This document shows, piece by piece, positions 9,157-17,632 of a DNA stretch of 64,000 nt. Positions within the stretch are counted from its first letter, which is position 1. Each line of letters begins with the position of its first letter. The translations under genes were made by a program, and so were the position numbers. Source of the stretch: Cryobacterium suzukii (lineage in GTDB: Bacteria > Actinomycetota > Actinomycetes > Actinomycetales > Microbacteriaceae); the NCBI RefSeq assembly GCF_004403185.1, contig NZ_SOHJ01000011.1, forward strand, positions 248,001-312,000, in the 5' to 3' direction. The notes beneath the pieces are model-generated. The model saw nothing but the letters and a program-made list of their open reading frames with translations. It was not told the DNA's origin and did not search any database.

Positions 9157-10307
9157 CGTGCGGGCGATTTCAGGCCGGCACCGCACAACGGCACGACCAC
9201 CGATCGGGCGGTGAGCAGGTTCGCCGCCACCGCCCAGGTGGGGCTGCCAGCGTCAAAAGTCTGGTCGACGGCGGCGCTCACGGCGGCGAACGAGACCGCC
9301 GAGGTCGGCTCGACGAAGAGCCCCTCGTCGGCCAGTTCCTGGCGCGCGGCCGCGATCTGCCGGTCGGTGACGGAAACGATCGTGCCGCCGGTGGCGCGCA
9401 CGGCCGCCAGGATCTGTTTTCCCCGCGGCGGCGCCGCGATGGCGATGCCCTCCGCGATCGTGGCACCGTTCTGGACGGCCGAGGGCGCGTCAAACCCCTG
9501 CGCCATGGCCTGTTCGAGCGGTGAACAAGCGGATGCCTGCACCGCGCAGAGCCGCGGCATCCGCTCGGCAAGCCCCGCGGCCACCAGCTCGCTGAACGCG
9601 AGGTAACACCCGAGAACCATCGTGCCGTTGCCGACTGGAACCACCACCGTCTCGGGCAGCGAGCGCCCGCGCTGCTCCCAGATCTCGTAGCCGTACGTTT
9701 TCACGCCGTGTAGAAAGTACGGGTGGTAGACGTGGCTCGCGTACAGCACGCCGTCTTGCCCCGCGGCCTGCAGAGCAGCCGCGGAGGTGTCCGCCCGCGA
9801 ACCGGGCACCAGCTCAACCGTCGCGCCGTGCGCGCGCATCTGCGCGAGCTTGCCAGGAGAGGTGGATTCGGGAACGTACACCGTGCAGCCGATGCCGGCC
9901 CGCCCGAAATAGGCGGCCATCGCCGTGCCGGCGTTTCCGCTGCTGTCAACCATGGCCCCTGTGACGCCCAACCGTTTGGCGAGGGTAGCGAGCACGACTG
10001 CGCCGCGATCTTTGAACGAAAGCGTCGGCAGCAGAAAGTCGAGCTTGAGCTGCACGTGAGGAAGCGCGCGGGAGGGCACGAGGGGCGAGAAGCCCTCCCC
10101 CAGGGTGACCGTAGGGTCTACCGCGATCGGCAGGGCTTCCGTGTACCGCCAGAGCGACGGGGCGCGGCCGGGCAGAGCCGCGGCATCCATCGTCAGCGCG
10201 AAATCGACCACGTCGAGGATGCCGCCGCACCTGCATCTCCAGATCAGGCTCTCCACCGGGTAGATTGCGGCGCACTCGGAGCAGACAAGGTCGGGTAAAG
10301 CTGGCAT
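9153..10307 (-). CDS. Threonine-synthase-like PLP enzyme
   Basis: A 384-residue fold-type II PLP enzyme. The N-terminal Cys ribbon (Cys9, Cys12, Cys25, Cys27) is typical of threonine synthase family members. LPTLSFKDRG places the Schiff-base Lys at residue 99, followed by SSGNAGTAMAAYFGRAG. A glycine-rich phosphate loop (VPVGNGTMVLG) and IAEGIAI occur later. Threonine synthase makes threonine from phosphohomoserine. Because the usual actinobacterial thrC lies beside hom after lysA (outside this window), this copy may be a paralogue with a different substrate. It overlaps the 46-residue CxxC gene by 4 nt. The start at 10307 is ATG. Confidence 0.8.
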   Translation of the reverse strand: MPALPDLVCSECAAIYPVESLIWRCRCGGILDVVDFALTMDAAALPGRAPSLWRYTEALPIAVDPTVTLGEGFSPLVPSRALPHVQLKLDFLLPTLSFKDRGAVVLATLAKRLGVTGAMVDSSGNAGTAMAAYFGRAGIGCTVYVPESTSPGKLAQMRAHGATVELVPGSRADTSAAALQAAGQDGVLYASHVYHPYFLHGVKTYGYEIWEQRGRSLPETVVVPVGNGTMVLGCYLAFSELVAAGLAERMPRLCAVQASACSPLEQAMAQGFDAPSAVQNGATIAEGIAIAAPPRGKQILAAVRATGGTIVSVTDRQIAAARQELADEGLFVEPTSAVSFAAVSAAVDQTFDAGSPTWAVAANLLTARSVVVPLCGAGLKSPAR

Positions 10308-10410
10308 CGCCTCAGACTAACTTGCCCCGCCGTCAACTTCCCGCGCTGAAACTGGTCGTGCCGCTGCTTGTTCTTCAGCGTGAAAGTGCATGCGGCGACT
10401 CGACAAGGCC

Positions 10411-11262
10411 TCAGAAATCTGCGGAGTGCTCCCGCAGCCAATCCATCGCGACCGCGGAGGCGTCCAGAACGGCGATGTGCCCATCTCGAGGCCGCAGCCA
10501 CAGCTCCGCCTCTGGCGTGTTCTGCAGCAGCCAGGTGGCGTGCGCGGGCGGCACCACACGATCCCGACCACCCTGTGCGTAGAGCACGGGGGTCACGATG
10601 TCGGAAACGCTGAAACCCCACGGCAGAACGAAGGCCAGGTCGTCATCGACGAGGCCCTCGGTTCCGGCGGCGGAAGCGAGGCCGACATCGCTTTCCAGGG
10701 ACGCCCAGGTACCCGCCAGCGCCGCATAGTCGCGGTCGACAAAACTTTTAGAGTCGAATTCGGCCGTCAGCTCGTACTCTTCTCGCGCGGCCGAGCCGAG
10801 CAGCGCAGCGCGCAGCGACTCACCATCGGACGCCATCCCGTCGAACCAGTCGAAGCCGTCGGCTTGCAGCGGGGCCAGGCTCGCCAGGCACGCCGTGGCC
10901 AACACTCGCTCGGGCAGCAGGGCGGCGCAGGCCAGTGCGTGCGGTCCCCCGCCAGACGCCCCCATCACGGCGAATCGGTCGAGGCCGAGCTGATCGGCCA
11001 ACTGCGCCACGTCGTCCGCTGCCGAGGCGACGGTGCGCCCGCGTTGCCCGGTCGATCCGCCGTAGCTGGGCCTCCCATACGCCAACAGACGGATGCCCCG
11101 CGCGGCCGCCGCCACCACCAACGGCTCGAGCAGTGCCCCGGTCTGGGGCGAGCCGTGATGCCAGAGCACTGTGAAGGCATCCGCTGGAGTGTGAGCATCG
11201 GCGCTGTCGTGCACTCGCAGCGTGCGTCCGTCGGCCAGGAGCAAATCGCGCGGGGAAACCAT
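10411..11262 (-). CDS. Alpha/beta hydrolase
   Basis: A 283-residue alpha/beta-hydrolase-fold protein. HHGSP (35-39) forms the oxyanion region and MGASGGG (100-106) the nucleophile elbow with Ser103. GGRDRVVP supplies the acid and DGHIAVL the His near the C-terminus, so the triad is complete. The substrate is unknown; the family covers esterases, haloperoxidase-like and C-C hydrolases. Start ATG at 11262. It is upstream of the threonine-synthase-like gene on the same strand, with a 103-nt gap, so co-transcription is uncertain. Confidence 0.85.
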   Translation of the reverse strand: MVSPRDLLLADGRTLRVHDSADAHTPADAFTVLWHHGSPQTGALLEPLVVAAAARGIRLLAYGRPSYGGSTGQRGRTVASAADDVAQLADQLGLDRFAVMGASGGGPHALACAALLPERVLATACLASLAPLQADGFDWFDGMASDGESLRAALLGSAAREEYELTAEFDSKSFVDRDYAALAGTWASLESDVGLASAAGTEGLVDDDLAFVLPWGFSVSDIVTPVLYAQGGRDRVVPPAHATWLLQNTPEAELWLRPRDGHIAVLDASAVAMDWLREHSADF

Positions 11263-11504
11263 GTGACCAGACTAGGCCGCTCGGGCGCCGCAACGGGGTA
11301 ACCAAAAAAGCGAATGCTGCGTCCACGGGAGCGGGATGCACACCGTGCTCCACCACGACAGTGGCTTGAATTCTGTTGCGAAAGTCATGGTCGGTTCAGG
11401 GACGAACGGATCGAACCCGCTGCACCGACTCGCACCAGAGCACGTCTAATGACCTCGGTTGTGCCGATAAGGTCGAAGGTAGAAAATCACTAATCGGGGG
11501 AACT

Positions 11505-12602
11505 ATGGAATTTGCAGAACTAATAAGGGCGTTAGCTCTCAAAGTACGAAACCAGCGAGAAGCAATTCAGACTGAAGAAGCCACCAAAAACGCGTTTATC
11601 ATGCCCTTCATCTCGACCATCTTGGGCTACGACGTTTTCAATCCGTTGGAAGTCGTTCCCGAATTCACCGCTGATGTCGGGGTGAAAAAAGGCGAAAAGG
11701 TCGACTATGCGATCATGCGCGACGGTGAAGTCCAGATCCTCGTCGAATGCAAGAAGTCAACAGAAGCGTTGAAGATTGAACACGCCTCACAATTGTTCCG
11801 CTACTTCGCAGTCACCAATGCGCGCATCGCCGTTCTCACAAATGGCGAAATTTACCAGTTCTACACGGACTTGGACGCACCAAATCGTATGGATGAAAAG
11901 CCGTTTTTGGTTCTCGATTTGATGGACATCGACGAAACACTGATTCCGGAACTGAGGAAGCTGACCAAGGATGTCTTTGACCTCGACTCCATCATCAACT
12001 CGGCTGAGGAGCTCAAGTACATCGGTCAGATAAAGCGCACCATCGCGGCCCAATTCACTGAGCCTGAAGATGACTGGATTCGATTCTTCACGACTCGAGT
12101 TTATGACGGTGCTTTTACGCAGAAGATCCGTGAGCAATTTACGTCTTTGGTGACGAAATCGACAAAGCAGTTTCTGAACGATCAGGTTAATGACCGATTG
12201 AAAACAGCGCTGGGCGGCTCGAATTTCTCCGGTGCAGCGTCAGAAGTGGGCGGCGATGTCATCAACAGCCAAGACATAGTTGAGATCGATCTCGCCAGAG
12301 ACACCGAGATCGAGACGACCCTCGAAGAACTAGAGGGGTATCAAATCGTCAAAGCGATTGCCTGCAGCGAAGTGAAACCCCAGCGAGTCATGCATAGAGA
12401 TTCGAAATCCTATTTCGCCGTACTTCTCGATGACAACAATCGCAAGCCGGTCGCGCGACTTCATTTCAATGGACGGAAGCAGAAGTATCTCGGAGTCTTC
12501 GACGCCGACAAGGTCGAGACTCGCCACCCCATTGACACTCTTGACGAGATCTACCTGTTCGCGAAGAACATCCGCGAAACGATTAAGAGTTACCAGGACT
12601 AA
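11505..12602 (+). CDS. Orphan type I restriction HsdR-N-like nuclease
   Basis: A 365-residue protein whose N-terminal half matches the HsdR N-terminal (PD-(D/E)xK) domain found in orphan proteins. VDYAIMRDGEVQILVECKK (about 65-83) supplies the Asp and ExK catalytic residues, and EEATKNAFIMPFISTILGYDV precedes it. The C-terminal half is unassigned. No hsdM, hsdS or helicase motor is nearby, so it is not a standard type I system. The coding sequence is visibly richer in A and T (AAA, GAA, TTC, AAT codons) than its neighbours, suggesting lateral acquisition. The ATG follows GGGGGAACT. An upstream in-frame extension has no ribosome site. Confidence 0.8.
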   Translation: MEFAELIRALALKVRNQREAIQTEEATKNAFIMPFISTILGYDVFNPLEVVPEFTADVGVKKGEKVDYAIMRDGEVQILVECKKSTEALKIEHASQLFRYFAVTNARIAVLTNGEIYQFYTDLDAPNRMDEKPFLVLDLMDIDETLIPELRKLTKDVFDLDSIINSAEELKYIGQIKRTIAAQFTEPEDDWIRFFTTRVYDGAFTQKIREQFTSLVTKSTKQFLNDQVNDRLKTALGGSNFSGAASEVGGDVINSQDIVEIDLARDTEIETTLEELEGYQIVKAIACSEVKPQRVMHRDSKSYFAVLLDDNNRKPVARLHFNGRKQKYLGVFDADKVETRHPIDTLDEIYLFAKNIRETIKSYQD

Positions 12603-12641
12603 ATAGTTTGAGGCCATGCCAAGCGACATAGGTTGGGAGCC

Positions 12642-13136
12642 ATGATGATTCACCGGTACTGGCGCATCATGCTCATCGCGCCGGTAATCGGGTTTCTCCT
12701 GGGGGCGGGTGTGTTCGGGGTGATGGCCATGGGCGGAAATCCCCACACGCGAACCGGTCAGACCATCGGAGACGTCGTGCCCGCGATTCTGGCCTACGGC
12801 GCCCTCGGTTTGGCCGTTAGCATTGCCGCGCTGATCGGCGGCTTCGTTCTGGTCGGCTGCCTCGACCGGCACCTCACGAAATCATCGGACACTCGCACGG
12901 TCCTGACCGCTCTCGGTGCGGCCGGCGGCGTGATGATTGTGGGGATCGTGTTGGCGATTGTGCAGGAGACGACCGGAGACGACAGTTGGTCCTACCTGCT
13001 TCTCCTTTTCAGCGTGGTACTCGCTATCGTGGCGGGCATCGTGGCCGCGGTTCTGGTCTGCTGGGCCGAGCGACGCGAACGCACCGGCCCGGAACGAGTC
13101 GAGCATCCACTGCCCAGTGCCTGGGTGGACTTCTAG
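12642..13136 (+). CDS. Small membrane protein, first of a tandem paralogous pair
   Basis: A 164-residue protein beginning MMIHRYWRIMLIAPVIGFLLG. It has four predicted hydrophobic segments (about 8-30, 48-70, 88-108, 120-142) and a charged C-terminal tail (WAERRERTGPERVEHP). The adjacent gene encodes a shorter relative with the same opening motif (RYWRI..APF/VGFLL) and the same four-helix order, so this is a tandem duplication. Function unknown. The GGGAG site is close to the first ATG; the second ATG three bases later is also possible. Confidence 0.65.
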   Translation: MMIHRYWRIMLIAPVIGFLLGAGVFGVMAMGGNPHTRTGQTIGDVVPAILAYGALGLAVSIAALIGGFVLVGCLDRHLTKSSDTRTVLTALGAAGGVMIVGIVLAIVQETTGDDSWSYLLLLFSVVLAIVAGIVAAVLVCWAERRERTGPERVEHPLPSAWVDF

Positions 13137-13152
13137 AACGTAGGGTGAGCAC

Positions 13153-13590
13153 ATGGTTATTCGGCGTTACTGGCGCATCGCGGTGTTTGCACCGTTCGTG
13201 GGGTTTCTCCTCGCGGCGGGCCTGGCGGTCGTGATGACCAACGCAGGCAGCGGAGAAACCGAATTTAGGTTCTGGTTCGTCGTGCGTTCGATGGCGAATT
13301 ACGGGGTGATTGGCCTCGTCATCGGGGCTGTCGCACTGCTGGGCGGGCTCGCCGCAGTGGCGATCGCCGATCGGCACCTGGCTAAATCGCGGCGTCTGCG
13401 CGTCACCGTAGCCGCATTTGGCGCGATGGGCGGTGTGGTGTTGCTGTCTGTGGCCATCGCGGCTGTGCTCGCGCTGATGGACGACGAAGTGTATGCCGGC
13501 ATCACCATTGCATTCGGTCTGGCGTTCGGTGCGGCGGCCACCGTCGTGGCGGCCGCCATGGTGCTCTATGCGGAACGGCTAAGCCGCTAA
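13153..13590 (+). CDS. Small membrane protein, second of the tandem pair
   Basis: A 145-residue paralogue of the preceding gene. It starts MVIRRYWRIAVFAPFVGFLLAAG, has four hydrophobic segments, a shared DRHLAKS motif after helix two (DRHLTKS in its neighbour) and ends LYAERLSR where the neighbour has CWAERRER. It starts 16 nt after the neighbour's stop, so the two are an operon. No enzyme motif is visible; I cannot assign a role beyond a four-helix membrane protein. Confidence 0.65.
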   Translation: MVIRRYWRIAVFAPFVGFLLAAGLAVVMTNAGSGETEFRFWFVVRSMANYGVIGLVIGAVALLGGLAAVAIADRHLAKSRRLRVTVAAFGAMGGVVLLSVAIAAVLALMDDEVYAGITIAFGLAFGAAATVVAAAMVLYAERLSR

Positions 13591-13859
13591 GCCGCAGCGA
13601 ACCGCTTCTGCGAGCGCGCCTTGGCCTTCTCCGCCTCGACCTCCCGGTTTTTGGGCGGTGCGACGCTCACGAGGTCTTCGAGCAGGTGCTGGGAGATGTG
13701 AGTGATTTCGTGCACCGCGCGGTCGAAGGCTTCTTCATTGGCCTTCGACGGATGCGTCGACCCACTGATCTTGCGCACGTATTGCAACGCGGCCGCGTAC
13801 ACCTCGTCGTCGGTCGCTGCGGGTTCGAAATTACTCAAGACGTGAATGTTTCGGCACAT
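13587..13859 (-). CDS. DUF2277 family protein
   Basis: A 90-residue protein opening MCRNIHVLSNFEPAATDDEVYAAA, the signature of DUF2277, a small conserved actinobacterial family of unknown function. Its helical middle (EEAFDRAVHEITHISQHLLEDL) may form a helical bundle. It ends in a basic tail (EAEKAKARSQKRF). It converges with the membrane protein pair, overlapping the stop by a few bases. The upstream region carries the divergent promoter of the methyltransferase gene. Confidence 0.85.
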   Translation of the reverse strand: MCRNIHVLSNFEPAATDDEVYAAALQYVRKISGSTHPSKANEEAFDRAVHEITHISQHLLEDLVSVAPPKNREVEAEKAKARSQKRFAAA

Positions 13860-13904
13860 GCCTTCAGGGTAATCAAGGCTTGCGCACCCTTCAAGACCCG
13901 GGCG

Positions 13905-13910
13905 TAGTAT
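13905..13910 (+). promoter_or_regulatory. Candidate -10 for the PrmC-like gene
   Basis: TAGTAT fits the actinobacterial -10 (TANNNT). A TTGCGC about 19 nt upstream could serve as -35. The gene's GGAG ribosome site and ATG (13944) follow at suitable distance. By inspection only. Confidence 0.4.
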
Positions 13911-13943
13911 GCCTAGCTCAGCCGGCTTCGACAGGAGACGTCC

Positions 13944-14717
13944 ATGCCAGCCCCCACCGCCGACCTGATCGCCCGGCTGCGCGCCGCCGGTTGTGTCTTC
14001 GCGGAGGAGGAGGCCGAGCTGCTCCTGGCGGTCAAGCAGTCGCCAACGCAGCTCAACGCCATGGTCAACCGGCGCGTCGCGGGACTACCGCTCGAGCAGG
14101 TTCTCGGTTGGGCCGAGTTCTACGGCCTGCATATTTTGCTCGATCCGGGTGTGTTCGTGCCGCGACGGCGCACCGAGTTCCTGGTCACACAGGCACTGGC
14201 ACTCTGCCCACCGGGGGCGGTCATTGTGGATCTGTGCTGCGGATCGGGCGCGGTGGCCACGGCGCTGGCCACTGCATTGCCCGGCGCCCGGCTGTATGCC
14301 GTCGATATCGACCCGACGGCGGTTGCCTGTGCCCGCCGCAACGTGGCAAACCGCGGGGAGGTGTTCGAGGGAGACCTTTTCGCGCCGCTGCCCGCGGCAC
14401 TCGTGGGTCGGGTCGACATCATCGTGGCGAACGCGCCATACGTGCCGACCAATGAGATCATGCTGATGCCGATGGAAGCCCGCGCCTACGAGCCGCGCGC
14501 ATCGGCCGATGGCGGCGATGATGGTCTCGACGTTCAGCGGCGCATTGCCGCCGCCGCCTCACCGTGGCTGTCGCCAAGCGGATGTCTGCTCATCGAAACT
14601 GGGCAGCGCCAAGCCCCGCAGACGGCCGAGATCCTCGCCGGGAGCGGTCTGCTCCCCCGCATTCTGCGGAACGAGGATCTGGACTCGACGGTGGTGATCG
14701 GCCTGCCGCTGTCGTGA
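13944..14717 (+). CDS. PrmC/HemK-like protein N5-glutamine methyltransferase
   Basis: A 257-residue class I SAM methyltransferase. Motif I is VIVDLCCGSGAVATAL (about 94-109), followed by AVDIDPTAVACARRN. The active-site signature is NAPYVPT, where canonical PrmC has NPPY, which fits the group annotated as putative protein-(glutamine-N5) methyltransferase. Canonical PrmC methylates the GGQ glutamine of release factors; a standard prmC usually sits with prfA, so this is probably a paralogue with another or overlapping substrate. The ATG follows GGAGACGTCC. It ends 48 nt before hutU but has no evident link to histidine breakdown. Confidence 0.8.
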   Translation: MPAPTADLIARLRAAGCVFAEEEAELLLAVKQSPTQLNAMVNRRVAGLPLEQVLGWAEFYGLHILLDPGVFVPRRRTEFLVTQALALCPPGAVIVDLCCGSGAVATALATALPGARLYAVDIDPTAVACARRNVANRGEVFEGDLFAPLPAALVGRVDIIVANAPYVPTNEIMLMPMEARAYEPRASADGGDDGLDVQRRIAAAASPWLSPSGCLLIETGQRQAPQTAEILAGSGLLPRILRNEDLDSTVVIGLPLS

Positions 14718-14765
14718 GCGGATAACCTCAGTGATCGGGTAAGTCTGTAATCGAGGGAGATACGC

Positions 14766-16436
14766 ATGACGACCAGCACCACTCACACCGCACGCCCCGT
14801 TCGCGCCGCCCGCGGCACCGAACTGAGCGCGAAGAGCTGGCAGACCGAGGGGCCGCTGCGCATGCTCATGAACAACCTCGACCCGGAGGTTGCCGAGCGC
14901 CCCGACGACCTCGTGGTCTACGGCGGCACCGGCAAAGCCGCCCGCAACTGGGAGTGCTTCGACGCGATCGTACGCACCCTCGAAACGCTGGAGAAAGACG
15001 AAACCCTGCTCGTGCAGTCGGGCAAACCGGTCGGCGTGTTTCGCACTCACGAATGGGCGCCGCGCGTGCTGATCGCCAACTCCAATCTCGTCGGCGATTG
15101 GGCTACCTGGCCCGAGTTTCGTCGCCTCGAGCACCTCGGGCTGACCATGTACGGGCAGATGACCGCCGGATCGTGGATCTACATCGGTACCCAGGGCATT
15201 CTGCAGGGCACCTACGAGACCTTCGGCGCCGTCGCCACGAAACGATTCAACGGCACCCTGGCCGGCACCCTCACGTTGACCGGCGGCGCGGGCGGCATGG
15301 GAGGCGCGCAGCCGCTCGCCGTCACGATGAATGACGGTGTCGTGCTCATTGTCGACGTTGACCCGGCACGGCTGCAGCGCCGGGTCGACCACGGCTATCT
15401 CGACGAGATGACCGACGACATCGATGATGCGGTCGCCCGGGTGCTGGCAGCCAAGTCGGAACGCCGTGCCCTCTCGGTGGGCCTGGTCGGTAATGCTGCG
15501 ACCGTGTTTGCCGAGCTGCTGGCCCGCAGGGTGCCGATTGATATCGTCACCGACCAGACCAGCGCGCACGATCCGCTCTCCTATCTGCCCGAGGGTGTCA
15601 GCGTCGAACAGTGGCACGCCTATGCGGCTGAGAACCCGGAGGAGTTCACCTTGCGTGCCCGCGCAGCGATGGCCAAACAGGTGCAAGCCATGGTCGAATT
15701 TCAGGATGCTGGTGCCGAGGTCTTCGACTACGGCAACTCCATTCGCGCCGAGGCGAAGCTCGGCGGCTACGAGCGGGCATTCGAGTTTCCCGGGTTTGTG
15801 CCCGCCTATATTCGCCCGCTGTTCGCCGAGGGTAAGGGCCCGTTCCGCTGGGTGGCGCTCTCGGGCGACCCGGCCGACATTCTGGCTACCGACAAGGCCA
15901 TTCTGGAACTGTTTCCGCACGACACACAGCTGCACCGGTGGATCACCAAGGCCGAAGAGAAGGTGCAGTTCGAAGGGCTGCCGGCCCGAATTTGCTGGCT
16001 CGGCTACCAGGAACGGCACCTGGCCGGGCTCAAGTTCAACGAAATGGTCGCCTCCGGCGAGCTCAGCGCGCCCATTGTGATCGGCCGCGACCACCTCGAC
16101 TCCGGCTCTGTTGCCTCGCCCTACCGCGAGACCGAGGACATGAAAGACGGCTCCGACGCGATCGCCGACTGGCCGCTGCTGAACGCGCTGCTGAACACCG
16201 CCTCCGGCGCGACCTGGGTGTCGATTCACCACGGCGGTGGCGTCGGAATCGGCCGCAGCATCCACGCCGGTCAGGTCATCGTCGCCGACGGCACCGCACT
16301 GGCCGCCGAAAAGATCGAACGCGTGCTCACCAACGACCCGGGCACCGGGGTCATGCGGCACGTCGATGCTGGCTACGAGCGGGCCGAAGAGGTGGCCCGC
16401 GAGCGCGGGCTGCGCGTGCCCATGTGGGAAGAGTAG
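14766..16436 (+). CDS. hutU: Urocanate hydratase
   Basis: Second enzyme of histidine degradation: converts urocanate to 4-imidazolone-5-propionate with tightly bound NAD. The 556-residue length is normal. Family segments are clear: [11 protein letters not shown] (about 57-67), [18 protein letters not shown] (about 176-193, the NAD-binding glycine-rich loop) and [28 protein letters not shown] near the C-terminus. [14 protein letters not shown] is also typical. The ribosome site GAGGGAG precedes the ATG. It begins a four-gene cluster of nearly touching genes. Histidase (hutH) is not in the window. Confidence 0.97.
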   Translation: MTTSTTHTARPVRAARGTELSAKSWQTEGPLRMLMNNLDPEVAERPDDLVVYGGTGKAARNWECFDAIVRTLETLEKDETLLVQSGKPVGVFRTHEWAPRVLIANSNLVGDWATWPEFRRLEHLGLTMYGQMTAGSWIYIGTQGILQGTYETFGAVATKRFNGTLAGTLTLTGGAGGMGGAQPLAVTMNDGVVLIVDVDPARLQRRVDHGYLDEMTDDIDDAVARVLAAKSERRALSVGLVGNAATVFAELLARRVPIDIVTDQTSAHDPLSYLPEGVSVEQWHAYAAENPEEFTLRARAAMAKQVQAMVEFQDAGAEVFDYGNSIRAEAKLGGYERAFEFPGFVPAYIRPLFAEGKGPFRWVALSGDPADILATDKAILELFPHDTQLHRWITKAEEKVQFEGLPARICWLGYQERHLAGLKFNEMVASGELSAPIVIGRDHLDSGSVASPYRETEDMKDGSDAIADWPLLNALLNTASGATWVSIHHGGGVGIGRSIHAGQVIVADGTALAAEKIERVLTNDPGTGVMRHVDAGYERAEEVARERGLRVPMWEE

Positions 16437-16438
16437 GA

Positions 16439-17632
16439 ATGCTGCTCGGAGGCCTCGCCGAGATCGCGGATGTCGGCCGCGATTCCCGTCGCGGCGGCTA
16501 CTCACGCCACCTCTGGCAGGGCGCCGACCTCGAGCTGCGCTCCTGGTTCGTCGAGCGCGCCGAACGTCTCGGACTCGAGGTCGAAACCGACCGCAATGGC
16601 AATCTGTGGGCGTGGTGGGGCAGCCCCGGAGCGGATGCCGTCGTCATCGGGAGTCACCTCGACTCCGTTCCCGGCGGCGGCGCCTACGACGGGCCGCTCG
16701 GCGTGGTCTCCTCGCTTGACGCCATCGCGCGGCTTCAGGCGAGCGGCTTTGTTCCGACCCGGCCGTGCGCTGTGCTCGTGTTCGCCGAAGAAGAAGGTTC
16801 ACGCTTCGGTATAGCCTGCCTCGGCTCGAGGCTGCTGGCCGGTGCGATCGACGCCGATCGGGCGCGCGCGCTCACCGACCGTGACGGCGTGACGCTCGCC
16901 GACGCTGCCCGGCAGGTCGGCGTTGACCCGGCCCACCTCGGCGTCGACCGCGTTACACTCGCCCGCATCGGGCTGTTCATCGAACTGCACGTCGAGCAGG
17001 GGCGCGGCCTGATCGATCTCGGCCAGCCGGTGGCTGTGGCGTCGTCGATTCTGGCCCACGGTCGCTGGCGACTGACCGTTACCGGCCAGGGCAATCACGC
17101 CGGCGCGACCACCATGGATGAGCGCCGCGATCCAATGGTCGCGACGGCCCAGGCGATCGTCGCCGTGCAGGCCGCCGCGAGGCAACACACCGGTGCCCGC
17201 GCGACGATTGGCCGCATCGAGGCCATTCCGGGCGGCACTAACGTCATCGCGAGCCGGGTGCACGCCTGGCTCGATGCTCGCGCCGAGACCGACGCTGAAA
17301 CCCGCGTGCTCGTGGCCGACATTCAAGCCCGCGCCCAGCAGGCAGCTGAACAAAACGGATGCTTCATCACCCTCACCGAGGAATCGTGGGCGGGCGCCGT
17401 TCAGTTCAACCCGGGGCTGCGAGCGAGGTTCGCCGCGGTGCTCGGGCAGGTGCCGCAGTTGCCCACTGGCGCCGGCCACGACGCCGGCGTGCTCGCCGCC
17501 CAGGTGCCGAGCGCGATGCTGTTCGTGCGAAACCCGACCGGCATCTCGCACGCGCCCGAAGAATTCGCCGAGGTCGCGGACTGCGTAGCCGGCATTGACG
17601 CCCTGGAACTCGTTCTGAGGGACTTGCTGTGA
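16439..17632 (+). CDS. M20-type allantoate amidohydrolase/carbamoylase-like enzyme in the hut cluster
   Basis: A 397-residue zinc-dependent amidohydrolase of the allantoate amidohydrolase/N-carbamoyl-L-amino-acid hydrolase type. Metal and substrate motifs are intact: GSHLDSVPGGGAYDGPLGV, FAEEEGSRFG, ELHVEQG, GNHAGATTMDERRDP and GAGHDAGVL. It lies between hutU and hutF, starting 2 nt after the hutU stop and overlapping the hutF start by 4 nt. HutF produces N-formylglutamate, normally cleaved by HutG, which is absent here. I therefore infer that this enzyme performs the deformylation or a related hydrolysis. Allantoate or carbamoyl substrates remain possible. Confidence 0.8.
   Translation: MLLGGLAEIADVGRDSRRGGYSRHLWQGADLELRSWFVERAERLGLEVETDRNGNLWAWWGSPGADAVVIGSHLDSVPGGGAYDGPLGVVSSLDAIARLQASGFVPTRPCAVLVFAEEEGSRFGIACLGSRLLAGAIDADRARALTDRDGVTLADAARQVGVDPAHLGVDRVTLARIGLFIELHVEQGRGLIDLGQPVAVASSILAHGRWRLTVTGQGNHAGATTMDERRDPMVATAQAIVAVQAAARQHTGARATIGRIEAIPGGTNVIASRVHAWLDARAETDAETRVLVADIQARAQQAAEQNGCFITLTEESWAGAVQFNPGLRARFAAVLGQVPQLPTGAGHDAGVLAAQVPSAMLFVRNPTGISHAPEEFAEVADCVAGIDALELVLRDLL

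Noticed and set aside
11396-11446. A tRNA-like stretch on the minus strand with GGTTCGATC just upstream of the AT-richer nuclease gene.
   Set aside because: A 5-bp T-arm can be drawn only with a shifted loop and no cloverleaf forms around it. It could be a tRNA remnant at an old integration site, but I cannot support that.
14559-16505. A 648-codon open frame on the minus strand opposite hutU.
   Set aside because: It is the GC-rich mirror of hutU. The encoded protein is Gly/Arg/His-rich with no recognisable domain, and hutU on the other strand has strong homology.
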